NCBI GenBank assembly: GCA_029465975.1 | Contig: CM055755.1 | Span: 11,742,234-11,806,233, forward strand | Source: Dallia pectoralis | Lineage: Eukaryota > Chordata > Actinopteri > Esociformes > Umbridae | DNA: 64,000 nucleotides | Reading direction: 5' to 3' | In this document: positions 25,468 to 36,293 of the stretch, in pieces | Position numbering within the stretch: position 1 is the first letter of the stretch | Layout of the letters: each line of letters starts with the position of its first letter | The notes under the pieces: model-generated | The model's database searches: none | The model's input: only the letters and a program-made list of their open reading frames with translations | Told to the model about the DNA's origin: nothing | Position numbers and translations under genes: made by a program

Positions 25468-27356
25468 CAGAGCTGTAGTACTCGAGACCGGTCTCGGTCT
25501 CGAGACCGGTCTCGAGACCACTTTTTTAAGGTCTCGGTCTCGTCTCGGTCTAGGTTACATTTGGACTCGGTCTCGACTCGGTCTCGGACAGTAAGGACTC
25601 GTAAATTCTTCCGAGACCAACCGAGACCAGCGTAGAAATTATCGCCCACAATTTTTCTAGAAAAATATTTAAGTATGACATGTAGAGGCTGTATTTCCAT
25701 TGGCTGTATTTCGTCCAGAGTCAGACTGTTTTTTTCTGATGTGGCTTATCCCGCCAATGGCTATCTACTTTTGAAGAAAAGCCCACCCCCAGCATCGCTA
25801 GAGGGTGCACCCATTCACGTAAATACTTCAATCTTAAACATATGCTCGATCATGTCTGCACAATCAGCCAATATATTCGTTTTGCCTATATTCAGCACAT
25901 TGAGCACAAATAAATAATTTGTCCGAAAACACACAGCGGTTAGTAATTAAAATACATACATAATGTTGAAAAGCTACAGCCGACGTCCTTCCATGACTTT
26001 TCCTAAATACGTGCATTTTACCTTGTCCCGTTTTCAGAATTGCAAAATCACAAACCGAACAATATATAAAACTACTATTTACATGTTTTTTGATACCTAA
26101 ACTGCCTTCCTGTCGCCAAAATCCCACGCCGCTGGGCGTTGGTACCCTAATTGCGGTACCCAGACACCGATCACACTTTACTGAGCCTATATGGCAATGG
26201 TTGAATGGGCGATACACAGACAAATACTACGAGAACACATATAGACAATAGTCTGATTGGCTTGGTTGAACTACAAAAAAAGAGGTACGTTTATAAAGAA
26301 ATATGTTTCACTAAATAAACAGAACGAATTCCGCCAAATACATACAGCCCCATTCATGTGTCATGCGCCTATTGCACTCAATAATTAATAACGAATGAAC
26401 CACAGTGTATTCATATAGCCTACAAGAGACTTCAACAAAATATTGTTTTGTATCGAAATTAAACGAATATGAACAATAATTATTAATAGGCTAACTACAA
26501 ATGGGCGATAAATGAAATTACTCATGCACACAGAAGGACGTGGGACATACATAAGTCCGGGGGCATACGGCAGAAAGAGCATAAAACTGGAACGGTTATG
26601 GTCCGATCTATATGAAACTGAACCCGTTTTGGTCCGATCTTTATTAAACTGGAAGGGTTTTGGTCTGATCTATATGAACACTGAGCGCAGTTCAACCGGG
26701 TTAGTTTGCTGCTGTCTCATGTGCACTCGTAACAATAATGAACACTGTGCGCAGTGCAACCGGTTCGTTTGCGTGTCCTGCTCAAGCAGACAAACAACTG
26801 AAGCTGCGTGCGTGTGGACGGATAAATAATTATAAATAGATTTGTTTATCGGCCAATCATTCGCAAATCATTTGATTGCAAGTCGCTTGTGATCTAAAAT
26901 GTGTTAGCATTTACTACATCAACATAGGACATACAGTTTGATGGATTTTCATTTATTCGATTTTTAGAAATGTTAATATCATAGCCTGTGCATTTTAAAA
27001 TCATGGTTTTATTTTCGTATTTTATGTTTACATAAGACAATAAATAGGCCTACATACTCTTTTAATAAAATTCATTTCATTCAGGATGACAACACAGTAG
27101 ATGATCTGATGCTGTTGGTCAAGTGTTTTTTTACATTGGTCATTGGACCAAAAACATGTCATATTATTTAGTGTTGATATGACTGGTCTCGGTCTCGGCC
27201 CCCTTTGGTATCGGTCTCGTCTCGGTCTCGGCCACCTTCGGTCTCGGTCTCGTCTCGGTCTCGGCCCCCTTCGGTCTTGGTCTCGTCTCGGTCTCGGCCC
27301 CCTTCGGTCTCGGTCTCGTCTCGGTCTCGCTTTAGGTGGTCTCGAGCACAGCTCTG
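25468..27356. mobile_element. hAT-superfamily element (non-autonomous), inserted in minisatellite
   Basis: A 1889-bp insertion begins CAGAGCTGTAGTACTCGAGACC. It ends with the inverse form, GGTCTCGAGCACAGCTCTG, so the terminal inverted repeats share CAGAGCTGT and CTCGAGACC. It is flanked by a perfect 8-bp direct repeat GTCTATAT (25,460-25,467 and 27,357-27,364), the hallmark of hAT. Both ends hold dense GGTCTCG repeats (25,490-25,620 and 27,183-27,345), probably subterminal transposase sites. The interior has no recognisable transposase, so the copy is non-autonomous. It contains a threefold ~31-bp repeat around TTTTGGTCCGATCTATATGA (about 26,585-26,680). It also has a short Cys-rich open frame ending 26,829. 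Confidence 0.9.
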
Positions 27357-27552
27357 GTCTATATAATGTGTTGGGTGTGTGTGGGTCTATATAATGTGTT
27401 GGGTGTGTGTGGGTCTATATAATGTGTTGGGTGTGTGTGGGTCTATATAATGTGTAGTGTGTTGAGTGTGTGTGGGTCTATATAGTGTGTTGGGTGTGTG
27501 TGGGTCTATATAATGTGTAGTGTGTTGAGTGTGTGTGGGTCTATATAATGTG

Positions 27553-27598
<46 letters not shown>

Positions 27599-27638
27599 CT
27601 ATATCATGTATTGGGTGTGTGTGGGTCTATATAATGTG

Positions 27639-27692
<54 letters not shown>

Positions 27693-28220
27693 CTATATCA
27701 TGTATTGGGTGTGTGTGGGTCTATATAATGTGTTGGGTATCTGTGGGTCTATATAATGTGTAGTGTTTCGGGTGTCTGTGGGTCTATATATTGTGTAGTG
27801 TGTTGGGTGTGTGGGGGTCTATATAATGTGTTGGGTATCTGTGGGTCTATATAATTTGTAGTGTGTTGGGTGTGTGTGTGGGTCTATATAATGTGTTGGG
27901 CGTGTGTGGGTCTATATAATGTGTAGGGTGTTTGGTGTGTGTGGGTCTATATAATGTGTTGGGTGTGTGTGGGTCTATATAATGTGTTGGGTGTGTGTGG
28001 GTGTGTGTGGGTCTATATAGTGCGTAGTGTGTTGGGTGTGTGTGGGTCTATATAATGTGTTGGGTGTGTGTGTGTCTATATAATGTGTAGTGTATTGGGT
28101 ATGTGTGGGCCTATATAATGTGTAGTGTGTTGGGTGTGTGTGGGTCTATATAATGTGTTGGGTGTGTGTGGGTCTATATAATGTGTAGTGTGTTGAGTGT
28201 GTGTGGGTCTATATAATGTG

Positions 28221-28264
<44 letters not shown>

Positions 28265-29876
28265 CTATATCATGTATTGGGTGTGTGTGGGTCTATATAA
28301 TGTGTTGGGTATCTGTGGGTCTATATAATGTGTAGTGTGTTGGGTGTGTGTGGGTCTATATAATGTGTTGGGTGTGTGTGGGTCTATATAGTGTGTAGTG
28401 TGTTGGGTGTGTGTGGGTCTATATAATGTGTTGGGTATCTGTGGGTCTATATAATGTGTAGTGTTTCGGGTGTGTGTGGGTCTATATAATGTGTTGGGTG
28501 TGTGTGGGTCTATATAATGTGTAGTGTGTTGGGTATGTGCGGGTCTATATAATGTGTAGTGTGTGTGTGGGTCTATATAATGTGTAGTGTGTTGGGTGTA
28601 TGTGGGTCTATCTAATGTGTTGGGTATCTGTGGGTCTATATAATGTGTTGGGTGTCTGTGGGTCTATATAATGTGTAGTGTGTTGGGTGTGTGTGGGTCT
28701 ATATAATGTGTTGGGTATGTGTGGGTCTATATAATGTGTAGTGTGTTGGGTGTGTGTGGGTCTATATAATGTGTTGGGTGTGTGTGGGTCTATATAATGT
28801 GTAGTGTGTTGGGTGTGTGTGGGTCTATATAATGTGTTGGGTATGTGTGGGTCTATATAATGTGTAGTGTGTTGGGTGTGTGTGGGTCTATATAATGTGT
28901 TGGGTATGTGTGGGTCTATATAATGTGTAGTGTGTTGGGTGTGTGTGGGTCTATATAATGTGTTGGGTGTGTGTGGGTCTATATAATGTGTTGGGTGTGT
29001 GTGGGTCTATATAGTGTGTAGTGTGTTGGGTGTGTGTGGGTCTATATAATGTGTTGGGTGTGTGTGGGTCTATATAGTGTGTAGTGTGTTGGGTGTGTGT
29101 GGGTCTATATAATGTGTTGGGTATGTGTGGGTCTATATAATGTGTAGTGTGTTGGGTGTGTGTGGGTCTATATAATGTGTAGTGTTTCGGGTGTGTGTGG
29201 GTCTATATAATGTGTTGGGTGTGTGTGGGTCTATATAGTGTGTAGTGTGTTGGGTGTGTGTGGGTCTATATAATGTGTTGGGTAAGTGTGGGTCTATATA
29301 ATGTGTAGTGTGTTGGGTGTCTGTGGGTCTATATAATGTGTAGTGTTTCGGGTGTGTGTGGGTCTATATAATGTGTAGTGTGTTGGGTGTCTGTGGGTCT
29401 ATATAATGTGTAGTGTTTCGGGTGTGTGTGGGTCTATATAATGTGTTGGGTGTGTGTGGGTCTATATAATGTGTAGTGTGTTGGGTGTGTGTGGGTCTAT
29501 ATAATGTGTTGGGTATGTGTGGGTCTATATAATGTGTAGTGTGTTGGGTGTGTGTGGGTCTATATAATGTGTTGGGTATGTGTGGGTCTATATAATGTGT
29601 AGTGTGTTGGGTGTGTGTGGGTCTATATAATGTGTTGGGTGTGTGTGGGTCTATATAATGTGTTGGGTATGTGTGGGTCTATATAATGTGTAGTGTGTTG
29701 GGTGTGTGTGGGTCTATATAATGTGTTGGGTGTGTGTGGGTCTATATAATGTGTTGGGTGTGTGTGGGTCTATATAGTGTGTAGTGTGTTGGGTGTGTGT
29801 GGGTCTATATAATGTGTAGTGTGTTGGGTGTGTGTGGGTCTATATAATGTGTTTGGTGTCTGTGGGTCTACATAAT
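27357..29876. repeat. 28/35-bp minisatellite, right arm
   Basis: About 80 further units of the same array, mostly alternating 28 and 35 bp. It contains three stretches where GTGTAGTGTG has expanded into pure TG runs (27,555-27,595, 27,641-27,690, 28,221-28,261). Each such run is followed by the variant GGGTCTATATCATGTATTGG, so one mutated block has been copied. Other linked variants are GTTTCGGGTG and GGTATCTGTG. Confidence 0.95.
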
Positions 29877-30292
29877 TATTGGTCGGGAGGGTTTATGTCA
29901 GTTGACAGGGAATTAAGAAGGGATAATTGAAATGAGTCTTGACTCTGCCTCCTAATTTACAAAAAGCAATTGGAATCAACGTTAATTAAAACACAACAAT
30001 GCAATAACTGTCATCTCCTCATGGGTAATAATGGCGTTGAAATAACAGTGTCACTCTTTCAAATGCCAACTGTTCTTTCTGATTGCTAGTTGAAACCCTT
30101 TGAGAGAGAAATTGACATTTGACTTCACACGTTTGTTTAATTGACAGAGAACGGTGTTGCAGTGAACGACCAGTTCAACTCAGGGAACGGTTGAGGAAAT
30201 GCTCGGCTCCACACTTAATAACAGCCCTTTAACAATGTCACATGGTACTCCAAGCCACATCCTCCAAACAGGCGTAAACTTCCCCTTCAAGT
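29877..30292. other. Non-coding stretch
   Basis: Single-copy-looking sequence between two minisatellites. Nothing recognised, and no sign of the Tc1 sequence that lies on the other side of the next array. Confidence 0.5.
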
Positions 30293-32796
30293 CTGTCTAC
30301 TGTCAAAAGCACCTACAGACCGGTCAGAGTGTCCATGATGACCCCTGTCTACTGTCAAAAGCACCTACAGACCAATCAGAGTGCCCATGATGACCCCTGT
30401 CTACTGTCAAAAGCACCTACAGACCGGTCAGAGTGTCCATGATGACCCCTGTCTACTGTCAAAAGCACCTACAGACCAATCAGAGTGCCCATGATGACCC
30501 CTGTCTACTGTCAAAAGCACCTACAGACCGGTCAGAGTGTCCATGATGACCCCTGTCTACTGTCAAAAGCACCTACAGACCAATCAGAGTGTCCATGATG
30601 ACCCCTGTCTACTGTCAAAAGCACCTACAGACCAGTCAGAGTGTCCATGATGACCCCTGTCTACTGTCAAAAGCACCTACAGACCAATCAGAGTGCCCAT
30701 GATGACCCCTGTCTACTGTCAAAAGCACCTACAGACCAGTCAGAGTGCCCATGATGACCCCTGTCTACTGTCAAAAGCACCTACAGACCAGTCAGAGTGC
30801 CCATGATGACCCCTGTCTACTGTCAAAAGCACCTACAGACCAATCAGAGTGTCCATGATGACCCCTGTCTACTGTCAAAAGCACCTACAGACCAATCAGA
30901 GTGTCCATGATGACCCCTGTCTACTGTCAAAAGCACCTACATACCGGTCAGAGTGTCCATGATGACCCCTGTCTACTGTCAAAAGCACCTACAGACCAAT
31001 CAGAGTGCCCATGATGACCCCTGTCTACTGTCAAAAGCACCTACAGACCAGTCAGAGTGTCCATGATGACCCCTGTCTACTGTCAAAAGCACCTACAGAC
31101 CAGTCAGTGCCCATGATGACCCCTGTCTACTGTCAAAAGCACCTACAGACCAGTCAGAGTGCCCATGATGACCCCTGTCTACTGTCAAAAGCACCTACAG
31201 ACCAGTCAGAGTGCCCATGATGACCCCTGTCTACTGTCAAAAGCACCTACAGACCAGTCAGAGTGCCCATGATGACCCCTGTCTACTGTCAAAAGCACCT
31301 ACAGACCAATCAGAGTGTCCATGATGACCCCTGTCTACTGTCAAAAGCACCTACAGACCGGTCAGAGTGCCCATGATGACCCCTGTCTACTGTCAAAAGC
31401 ACCTACAGACCAATCAGAGTGCCCATGATGACCCCTGTCTACCTTCTAAAGCACCTACAGACCAATCAGAGTGCCCATGATGACCCCTGTCTACTGTCAA
31501 AAGCACCTACAGACCGGTCAGAGTGCCCATGATGACCCCTGTCTACCTTCTAAAGCACCTACAGACCAGTCAGAGTGTCCATGATGACCCCTGTCTACCT
31601 TCTAAAGCACCTACAGACCAGTCAGAGTGTCCATGATGACCCCTGTCTACTGTCAAAAGCACCTACAGACCAGTCAGAGTGTCCATGATGACCCCTGTCT
31701 ACTGTCAAAAGCACCTACAGACCAATCAGAGTGCCCATGATGACCCCTGTCTACTGTCAAAAGCACCTACAGACCAATCAGAGTGCCCATGATGACCCCT
31801 GTCTACTGTCAAAAGCACCTACAGACCAATCAGAGTGCCCATGATGACCCCTGTCTACTGTCAAAAGCACCTACAGACCAGTCAGAGTGCCCATGATGAC
31901 CCCTGTCTACCTTCTAAAGCACCTACAGACCGGTCAGAGTGTCCATGATGACCCCTGTCTACTGTCAAAAGCACCTACAGACCAATCAGAGTGCCCATGA
32001 TGACCCCTGTCTACTGTCAAAAGCACCTACAGACCAATCAGAGTGTCCATGATGAACCCTGTCTACCTTCTAAAGCACCTACAGACCGGTCAGAGTGCCC
32101 ATGATGACCCCTGTCTACTGTCAAAAGCACCTACAGACCAGTCAGAGTGTCCATGATGACCCCTGTCTACTGTCAAAAGCACCTACAGACCAGTCAGAGT
32201 GCCCATGATGACCCCTGTCTACTGTCAAAAGCACCTACATACCGGTCAGAGTGTCCATGATGACCCCTGTCTACTGTCAAAAGCACCTACAGACCAGTCA
32301 GAGTGTCCATGATGACCCCTGTCTACTGTCAAAAGCACCTACAGACCAATCAGAGTGTCCATGATGACCCCTGTCTACTGTCAAAAGCACCTACAGACCA
32401 ATCAGAGTGTCCATGATGACCCCTGTCTACTGTCAAAAGCACCTACAGACCAGTCAGAGTGCCCATGATGACCCCTGTCTACCTTCTAAAGCACCTACAG
32501 ACCAATCAGAGTGCCCATGATGAACCCTTTCTACTGTCAAAACCACCTACAGACCAATCAGAGTTCCCATGATGACCCCTGTCTACTGTCAAAAGCACCT
32601 ACAGACCAATCAGAGTGCCCATGATGACCCCTGTCTACTGTCAAAAGCACCTACAGACCAATCAGAGTGCCCATGATGACCCCTGTCTACCTTCTAAAGC
32701 ACCTACAGACCAATCAGAGTGCCCATGATGACCCCTGTCTACCTTCTAAAGCACCTACAGACCGGTCAGAGTGCCCATGATGACTACTGTCTAATG
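30293..32796 (+). repeat. 52-bp minisatellite derived from a Tc1 transposase gene, about 48 copies
   Basis: Units of 52 bp: TGTCTACTGTCAAAAGCACC, then TACAGACC(A/G)(G/A)TCAGAGTG, then (C/T)CCATGATGACCCC. The unit corresponds to a stretch just after the DNA-binding region of a Tc1 transposase gene. The same stretch occurs once at 58,965-58,997 (GCAGACCGGTCACCCACGAT), directly after the MGL(R/H)S-type motif. The last unit runs without a break into more of the same gene (32,797-33,125). Variants include ACCTTCTAAAGC, confined to the half after 31,440, and one unit with a 2-bp deletion near 31,105. Confidence 0.9.
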
Positions 32797-33125
32797 GGCT
32801 TGTGAGTGGCTGAACTGTATCTTGGAGCAGTGGTAGGAGGTCACCATGTCAGATGAGTCCCACTTACTTTTACCTCATGTAGACGGCCGTGTACGTGTGC
32901 ACTATTTACCTGGGGAAGTGATGTCACCAGGACGCACTCTGGAAAGACGACAAGCTGGTGGACGTTTGATGCTCTGGGCAATGTCCTGCTATCCTAATGG
33001 ATATCAATTTGACACGTGCCACCAAATTAAGCATTGTTGCAGACCAGGTATATTCCTTCATGGTAATGATATTCCCTAATGGCAGTGCTCTCTCAGCAGG
33101 CTAATGTGCCCTCAGCGTACGGCAG
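32797..33125 (+). pseudogene. Tc1-type transposase remnant next to the 52-bp array
   Basis: Continues the gene from which the array grew. The frame at 32,846 opens MSDESHLLLPHVDGRVRVHY, the region of the first catalytic Asp, followed by LPGEVMSPGRTLERRQAGG and LMLWAMSCY. After a small deletion the second catalytic region appears as an eroded QQANVPS (about 33,095-33,113), where the Asp of QQDNAPC is lost. Similarity then stops. It belongs to the same family as the copy at 58.1-59.25 kb and is non-functional. Confidence 0.85.
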
Positions 33126-33837
33126 CATACATCGAATTGTTCTGAAATACAGTTTAGACATTCTTAATGTCTATTGTAGCTGGAAATGGCAGATCTTTTA
33201 TGTAATATCTACAGTGGCGTACAGAGACACATTATCAGCAACCATCAGTCCTGTGTTCCAATGACACGTTGTGTTTGCTAATCCAAGTTTGTCATTTTAG
33301 GAGGCTGATTGATCATTAAAAAAAACGTTTTGAAATTATGCTAGCACAGCTGAAAACTTTTAAGATGATTAAAGAAGCAATAGTAACTTCACTAGCTCAG
33401 TATCTGGAGCAACAGAGTTTGTGGGTTAGATTTGTAGTATTTTGATTGTTTCATTATTGAAAATGTTTCATTTTTTGTACATTTCAGCTCATCATTAGAT
33501 CATTTAGGGAAGGACAGAACGTCAGTGCTTAGCTTCTCTCTCAAGGAGTCACACTTGGCCAACCTCAGGTATGTGTCATGTGTTATATTAACCATTTGGC
33601 TTTCGAATAGAACACATAGTATATGGGCCTGTGGGTAGATATTTACATGCATTATTCTTGGTATACACACCTATCTTGAATGTAATGACAAGGACAACAA
33701 TCTATTGATGATATGATTTAAGAAACATTTGCAAAGAGACAACTATGCAATAGTTCTAAAAAATAACTGAATGTAACTCTCCCTTAACCCAATGGAAATC
33801 TATTTCGTCCTGCTATACATAACTGCTAAGATCTTAC
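33126..33837. other. Non-coding stretch
   Basis: No gene recognised. A segment at 33,488-33,569 is bounded by TTTCAG and CAG/GTATGT, a possible exon by chance, with no supporting protein similarity. Confidence 0.45.
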
Positions 33838-33849
33838 AGATTTTCAGGC

Positions 33850-34785
33850 TCAAAATGGCTGGAAGAAAATAACATTCTTAATTAAGAAACTCGTCAGGCT
33901 TTTATTGTCCTGAAATATTGTCCTGTGAGGAATGGGCAATACACTGAAGATCTTTTACAATATTGTGTACTACTCCCGTCACAGAACAGAACACAGAAAT
34001 GGCTCTAACGAGAACAGAAAGAGGAGTGGGAGGCCCCTGTGCACAACTGAGCAAAAACAGTGTCTAGTTTTGGAAACAGACACCTTACAGGTCCTCAAAT
34101 GGCAACTTCATGAAATAGTCCTTGCAAAACACCAGTCTAAATGTGAAGAGGCACCTCCGGAATGCTGGCCTTCTAGGCAGAGTTTCAGTCACGAGTGTGG
34201 TGAGGTTTGTGTTCTACACAGTGCTTTAAGGGGTGAGCATTTCCTGTTCTGAGTTATCTAGTTTTGCTAAATGCTCACAGCTGGGGTGAATAAGCTATTA
34301 GTTGGGTTAAATAGGTTTCATGGGTGTCACCACTTTGTCTGTTATTGTTTAAAGTCAAGTGACGTGACAGGTGGTGAGTGTTAGTTTAAAGTACTTTGCT
34401 GTTGTTTGAATGTTTGTTATAAGCTGCTGTTTAGCATATTTTTACAGTAGTGTTTTTTCGCCGTTCACGGTTTGTTTCATGTTTATTGGGATAAACCTGT
34501 CCTTGAACGAAAATACCTGGCTCTGCAAAGGGCTTCCTGCACTACACCGTAAAAAATACTTGACAGTTTCAGAGAAAAAGCCATATCTCAGACTGTTCAA
34601 TAAAAAAAGATTAGCATAGGCCAAAGAACACAGACAGTGGAACGTTGTAAAAAATGGTTATGTACAGAGAAATCTATGTGGTGTTGGATCACAAAGAAAA
34701 ACATTCATGAGACCAAGTTGAATGATGCTGGAGGAAAACTTGACCCCATCTGTCAAGCATGTTGGAGGGAATGCAATGGTCAGGA
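33850..34785 (+). pseudogene. Tc1-type transposase, broken and split by insertion
   Basis: The DNA-binding half lies in the frame of 33,932 (LKIFYNIVYYSRHRTEHRNG, then RKRSGRPLCTTEQ). It is followed by the linker region up to the insertion point at 34,186/34,187. The other half starts again as EKKPYLRLFNKKR (about 34,572-34,615) and continues with frame changes through the region expected to hold the first catalytic Asp, which is not preserved. It ends before the second catalytic region. Old, non-functional copy. Confidence 0.8.
34187..34565 (+). mobile_element. Probable solo LTR inserted into the Tc1 copy
   Basis: A 379-bp segment interrupts the Tc1 sequence cleanly and is flanked by a perfect 5-bp duplication GTTTC (34,182-34,186 and 34,566-34,570). 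Its ends, AGTCACGAG and TTGACA, differ by one base each from the TGTCAC...GTGACA ends of the gypsy LTRs just downstream. A GGGATAAACC motif near the 3' part could act as a polyadenylation signal. The insertion is seen directly; its identity as an LTR is inferred. Confidence 0.65.
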
Positions 34786-34889
34786 AACCCATACTACCAT
34801 CCTAAATAACATCCACTTTTTTAATTTCAGTTTGGTTTGTTTCCATTCCCTTGATGTCAATAAATACCATGAATGTGATACTTCGAATG

Positions 34890-35039
34890 TGCCACAACTC
34901 TCTCTGAACCATTCTACCACATTCTGATACTCAGTGTCTATTTTGACTGCCTGCTTTGGGTGAATTAAAAATCACCTCAACAGCTGTCTGTCCTTCGTCT
35001 GGCTTCATTCTCCTTCCGCACCTCACATAAAGCGTGACA
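34890..35039 (+). repeat. 5' LTR of the gypsy element, shortened
   Basis: Starts TGCCACAACTCTCTCTGAAC and ends CACATAAAGCGTGACA. It matches both ends of the 3' LTR but lacks about 190 bp of its middle. Confidence 0.85.
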
Positions 35040-35064
35040 GTATTCCACACCTAACAAAGGAACC

Positions 35065-36290
35065 ATGGAGCCAGCCGTAGCTGAGCCGTTCAATAAACAT
35101 GCTGCCATGCTGACCGGCCTGGGTAAGGTGCTGACCACAGTCCAGCAACTCCAGACTCGAGTGGCAGCGCCAGTGGATCCAGCAGCCACGCCGCTACCTG
35201 CCTCTCCACCAACAGTGGCTGCGGCTGAACCTGCAGAAGGATATGATGGGGCAGCCAACCAGTGACAGGGGATCAGGCTCCAGTTGGAGCTGTATTTCAG
35301 CACCCTTTGTCCAGAGCCAACGCATGGGGCACACTTCTACACAAAATGAGATCTCAGGAGCGCGTATAATTTGATGCGTATCCCAGAGGAGATCAGTGGA
35401 AGAGGGCCTTTAGCACCACTACATGCAGGACACTACGAGTACCTTGTGATGCCATACGGATTAACAAATTCGCCGTCAGTTTTCCAGTCCTTTGTGAATA
35501 GAGACTTTGGCTCAAAGGAGCAAGACACCCATTTGTAGTCTGGACTCGACCACCGTAATCTGGAGTACAGGGCGGCGAGGAGGCTAAACGCTGGCCAGTC
35601 CAGGTGGTCGTTGTTCTTTACCGGGTTTGAGTTAACCTTTACGTAAATTCCGGGTATGCGCTGTCCAGACTATATGACACAGAGGAGAATCAGGTTAAGT
35701 ATACCTATAGTTTCCTGTATTGTAGAACTGGTTGTGTGATGCGGAGATCATAACATCATAACCATCTCCCCGCAGTGTCCCGTTGGATGTCCGTTATTGT
35801 CTCATGTCCTGGGCCCACACATCGTTGTCATCAGATCATCCTGGCATTGGTTGGACAATGCGTTGCCTCACCAATATATATTGGTGGCCCGGTCTGGCTG
35901 TGAGGCTGTACACATCACCTCGTGCCCTGTGTGCGCCCAGAGTAAGGCACCTAGAGACCTCCCGGCGAGGTAAGTTACTTCCTTTGCCCGTTCCACAATG
36001 ACCATGTTCACACTTGTCCAGTGTGTCCTAGGATACCAGCCGGTCCTGGTCCGTGGCAGCAGAACCAGCTCGAGACCGGGGCACCAGCAGTGGAAGACTG
36101 GTTCTGGCGTGCTGGCTTATGCCCTGGGGGATTGGGTCTGGCTCTCGACCCGGAACCTACCCCTCTGCCTGCCGTGGAATCTGATACTAGAGTTCTGTCA
36201 TCGGCGCCCTGACCGACCAGCTCCTCGACCTCCAGGTCAGCTTTGGGGCCAATGTCGACGCGCTGCTGGAGCCGCACGTCAGAGGGGGAG
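35065..36290 (+). pseudogene. Gypsy gag-pol remnants (Gag start, RT, RNase H, integrase)
   Basis: Short blocks remain in several frames. Gag N-terminus: start at 35,065, MEPAVAEPFNKHAAMLTGLG, open for 66 codons. Reverse transcriptase: DLRSAYNLMRIPEE and YEYLVMPYGLTNSPSVFQSF (about 35,348-35,505); the YxDD motif is deleted. RNase H end: DHRNLEY and RWSLFFTGFE (about 35,545-35,640). Integrase zinc-binding region: HTSLSSDHPGIGWTMRCL and CPVCAQSK-type Cys residues (about 35,810-35,990). A late integrase piece: CVLGYQPVL (about 36,025), then the C-terminal region with ALGDWVWLSTRNLP. The joins between blocks are deletions and stops, so nothing functional remains. Confidence 0.85.
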
Positions 36291-36293
36291 TAC

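Larger units (their letters stand above)
33838..34790 (+). mobile_element. Tc1 element, third lineage, decayed and interrupted
   Basis: Begins near GGCTCAAAATGGCTGGAAGA, the start-codon region of a salmonid-type Tc1 transposase. It continues through TACTACTCCCGTCACAGAAC and AAGAGGAGTGGGAGGCCCC to CTTCTAGGCAGAGTTTC at 34,186. After a 379-bp insertion it resumes at GTTTCAGAGAAAAAGCCATA (34,566) and runs to about GGAGGGAATGCAATGGTC (34,780). It lacks the second half of the catalytic domain and both recognisable inverted repeats. Confidence 0.85.

Noticed and set aside
30293..32796. Regular repeats resembling a CRISPR array
   Set aside because: Units are contiguous with no unique spacers, derive from a transposase gene, and the genome is vertebrate.
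33488..33569. Possible exon bounded by TTTCAG and CAG/GTATGT
   Set aside because: Splice-like signals only; no protein similarity and surrounded by transposon remains.
35065..35265. Host gene starting MEPAVAEPFNKHAAML
   Set aside because: Lies between two LTRs and matches the start of a gypsy Gag; part of the retrotransposon.
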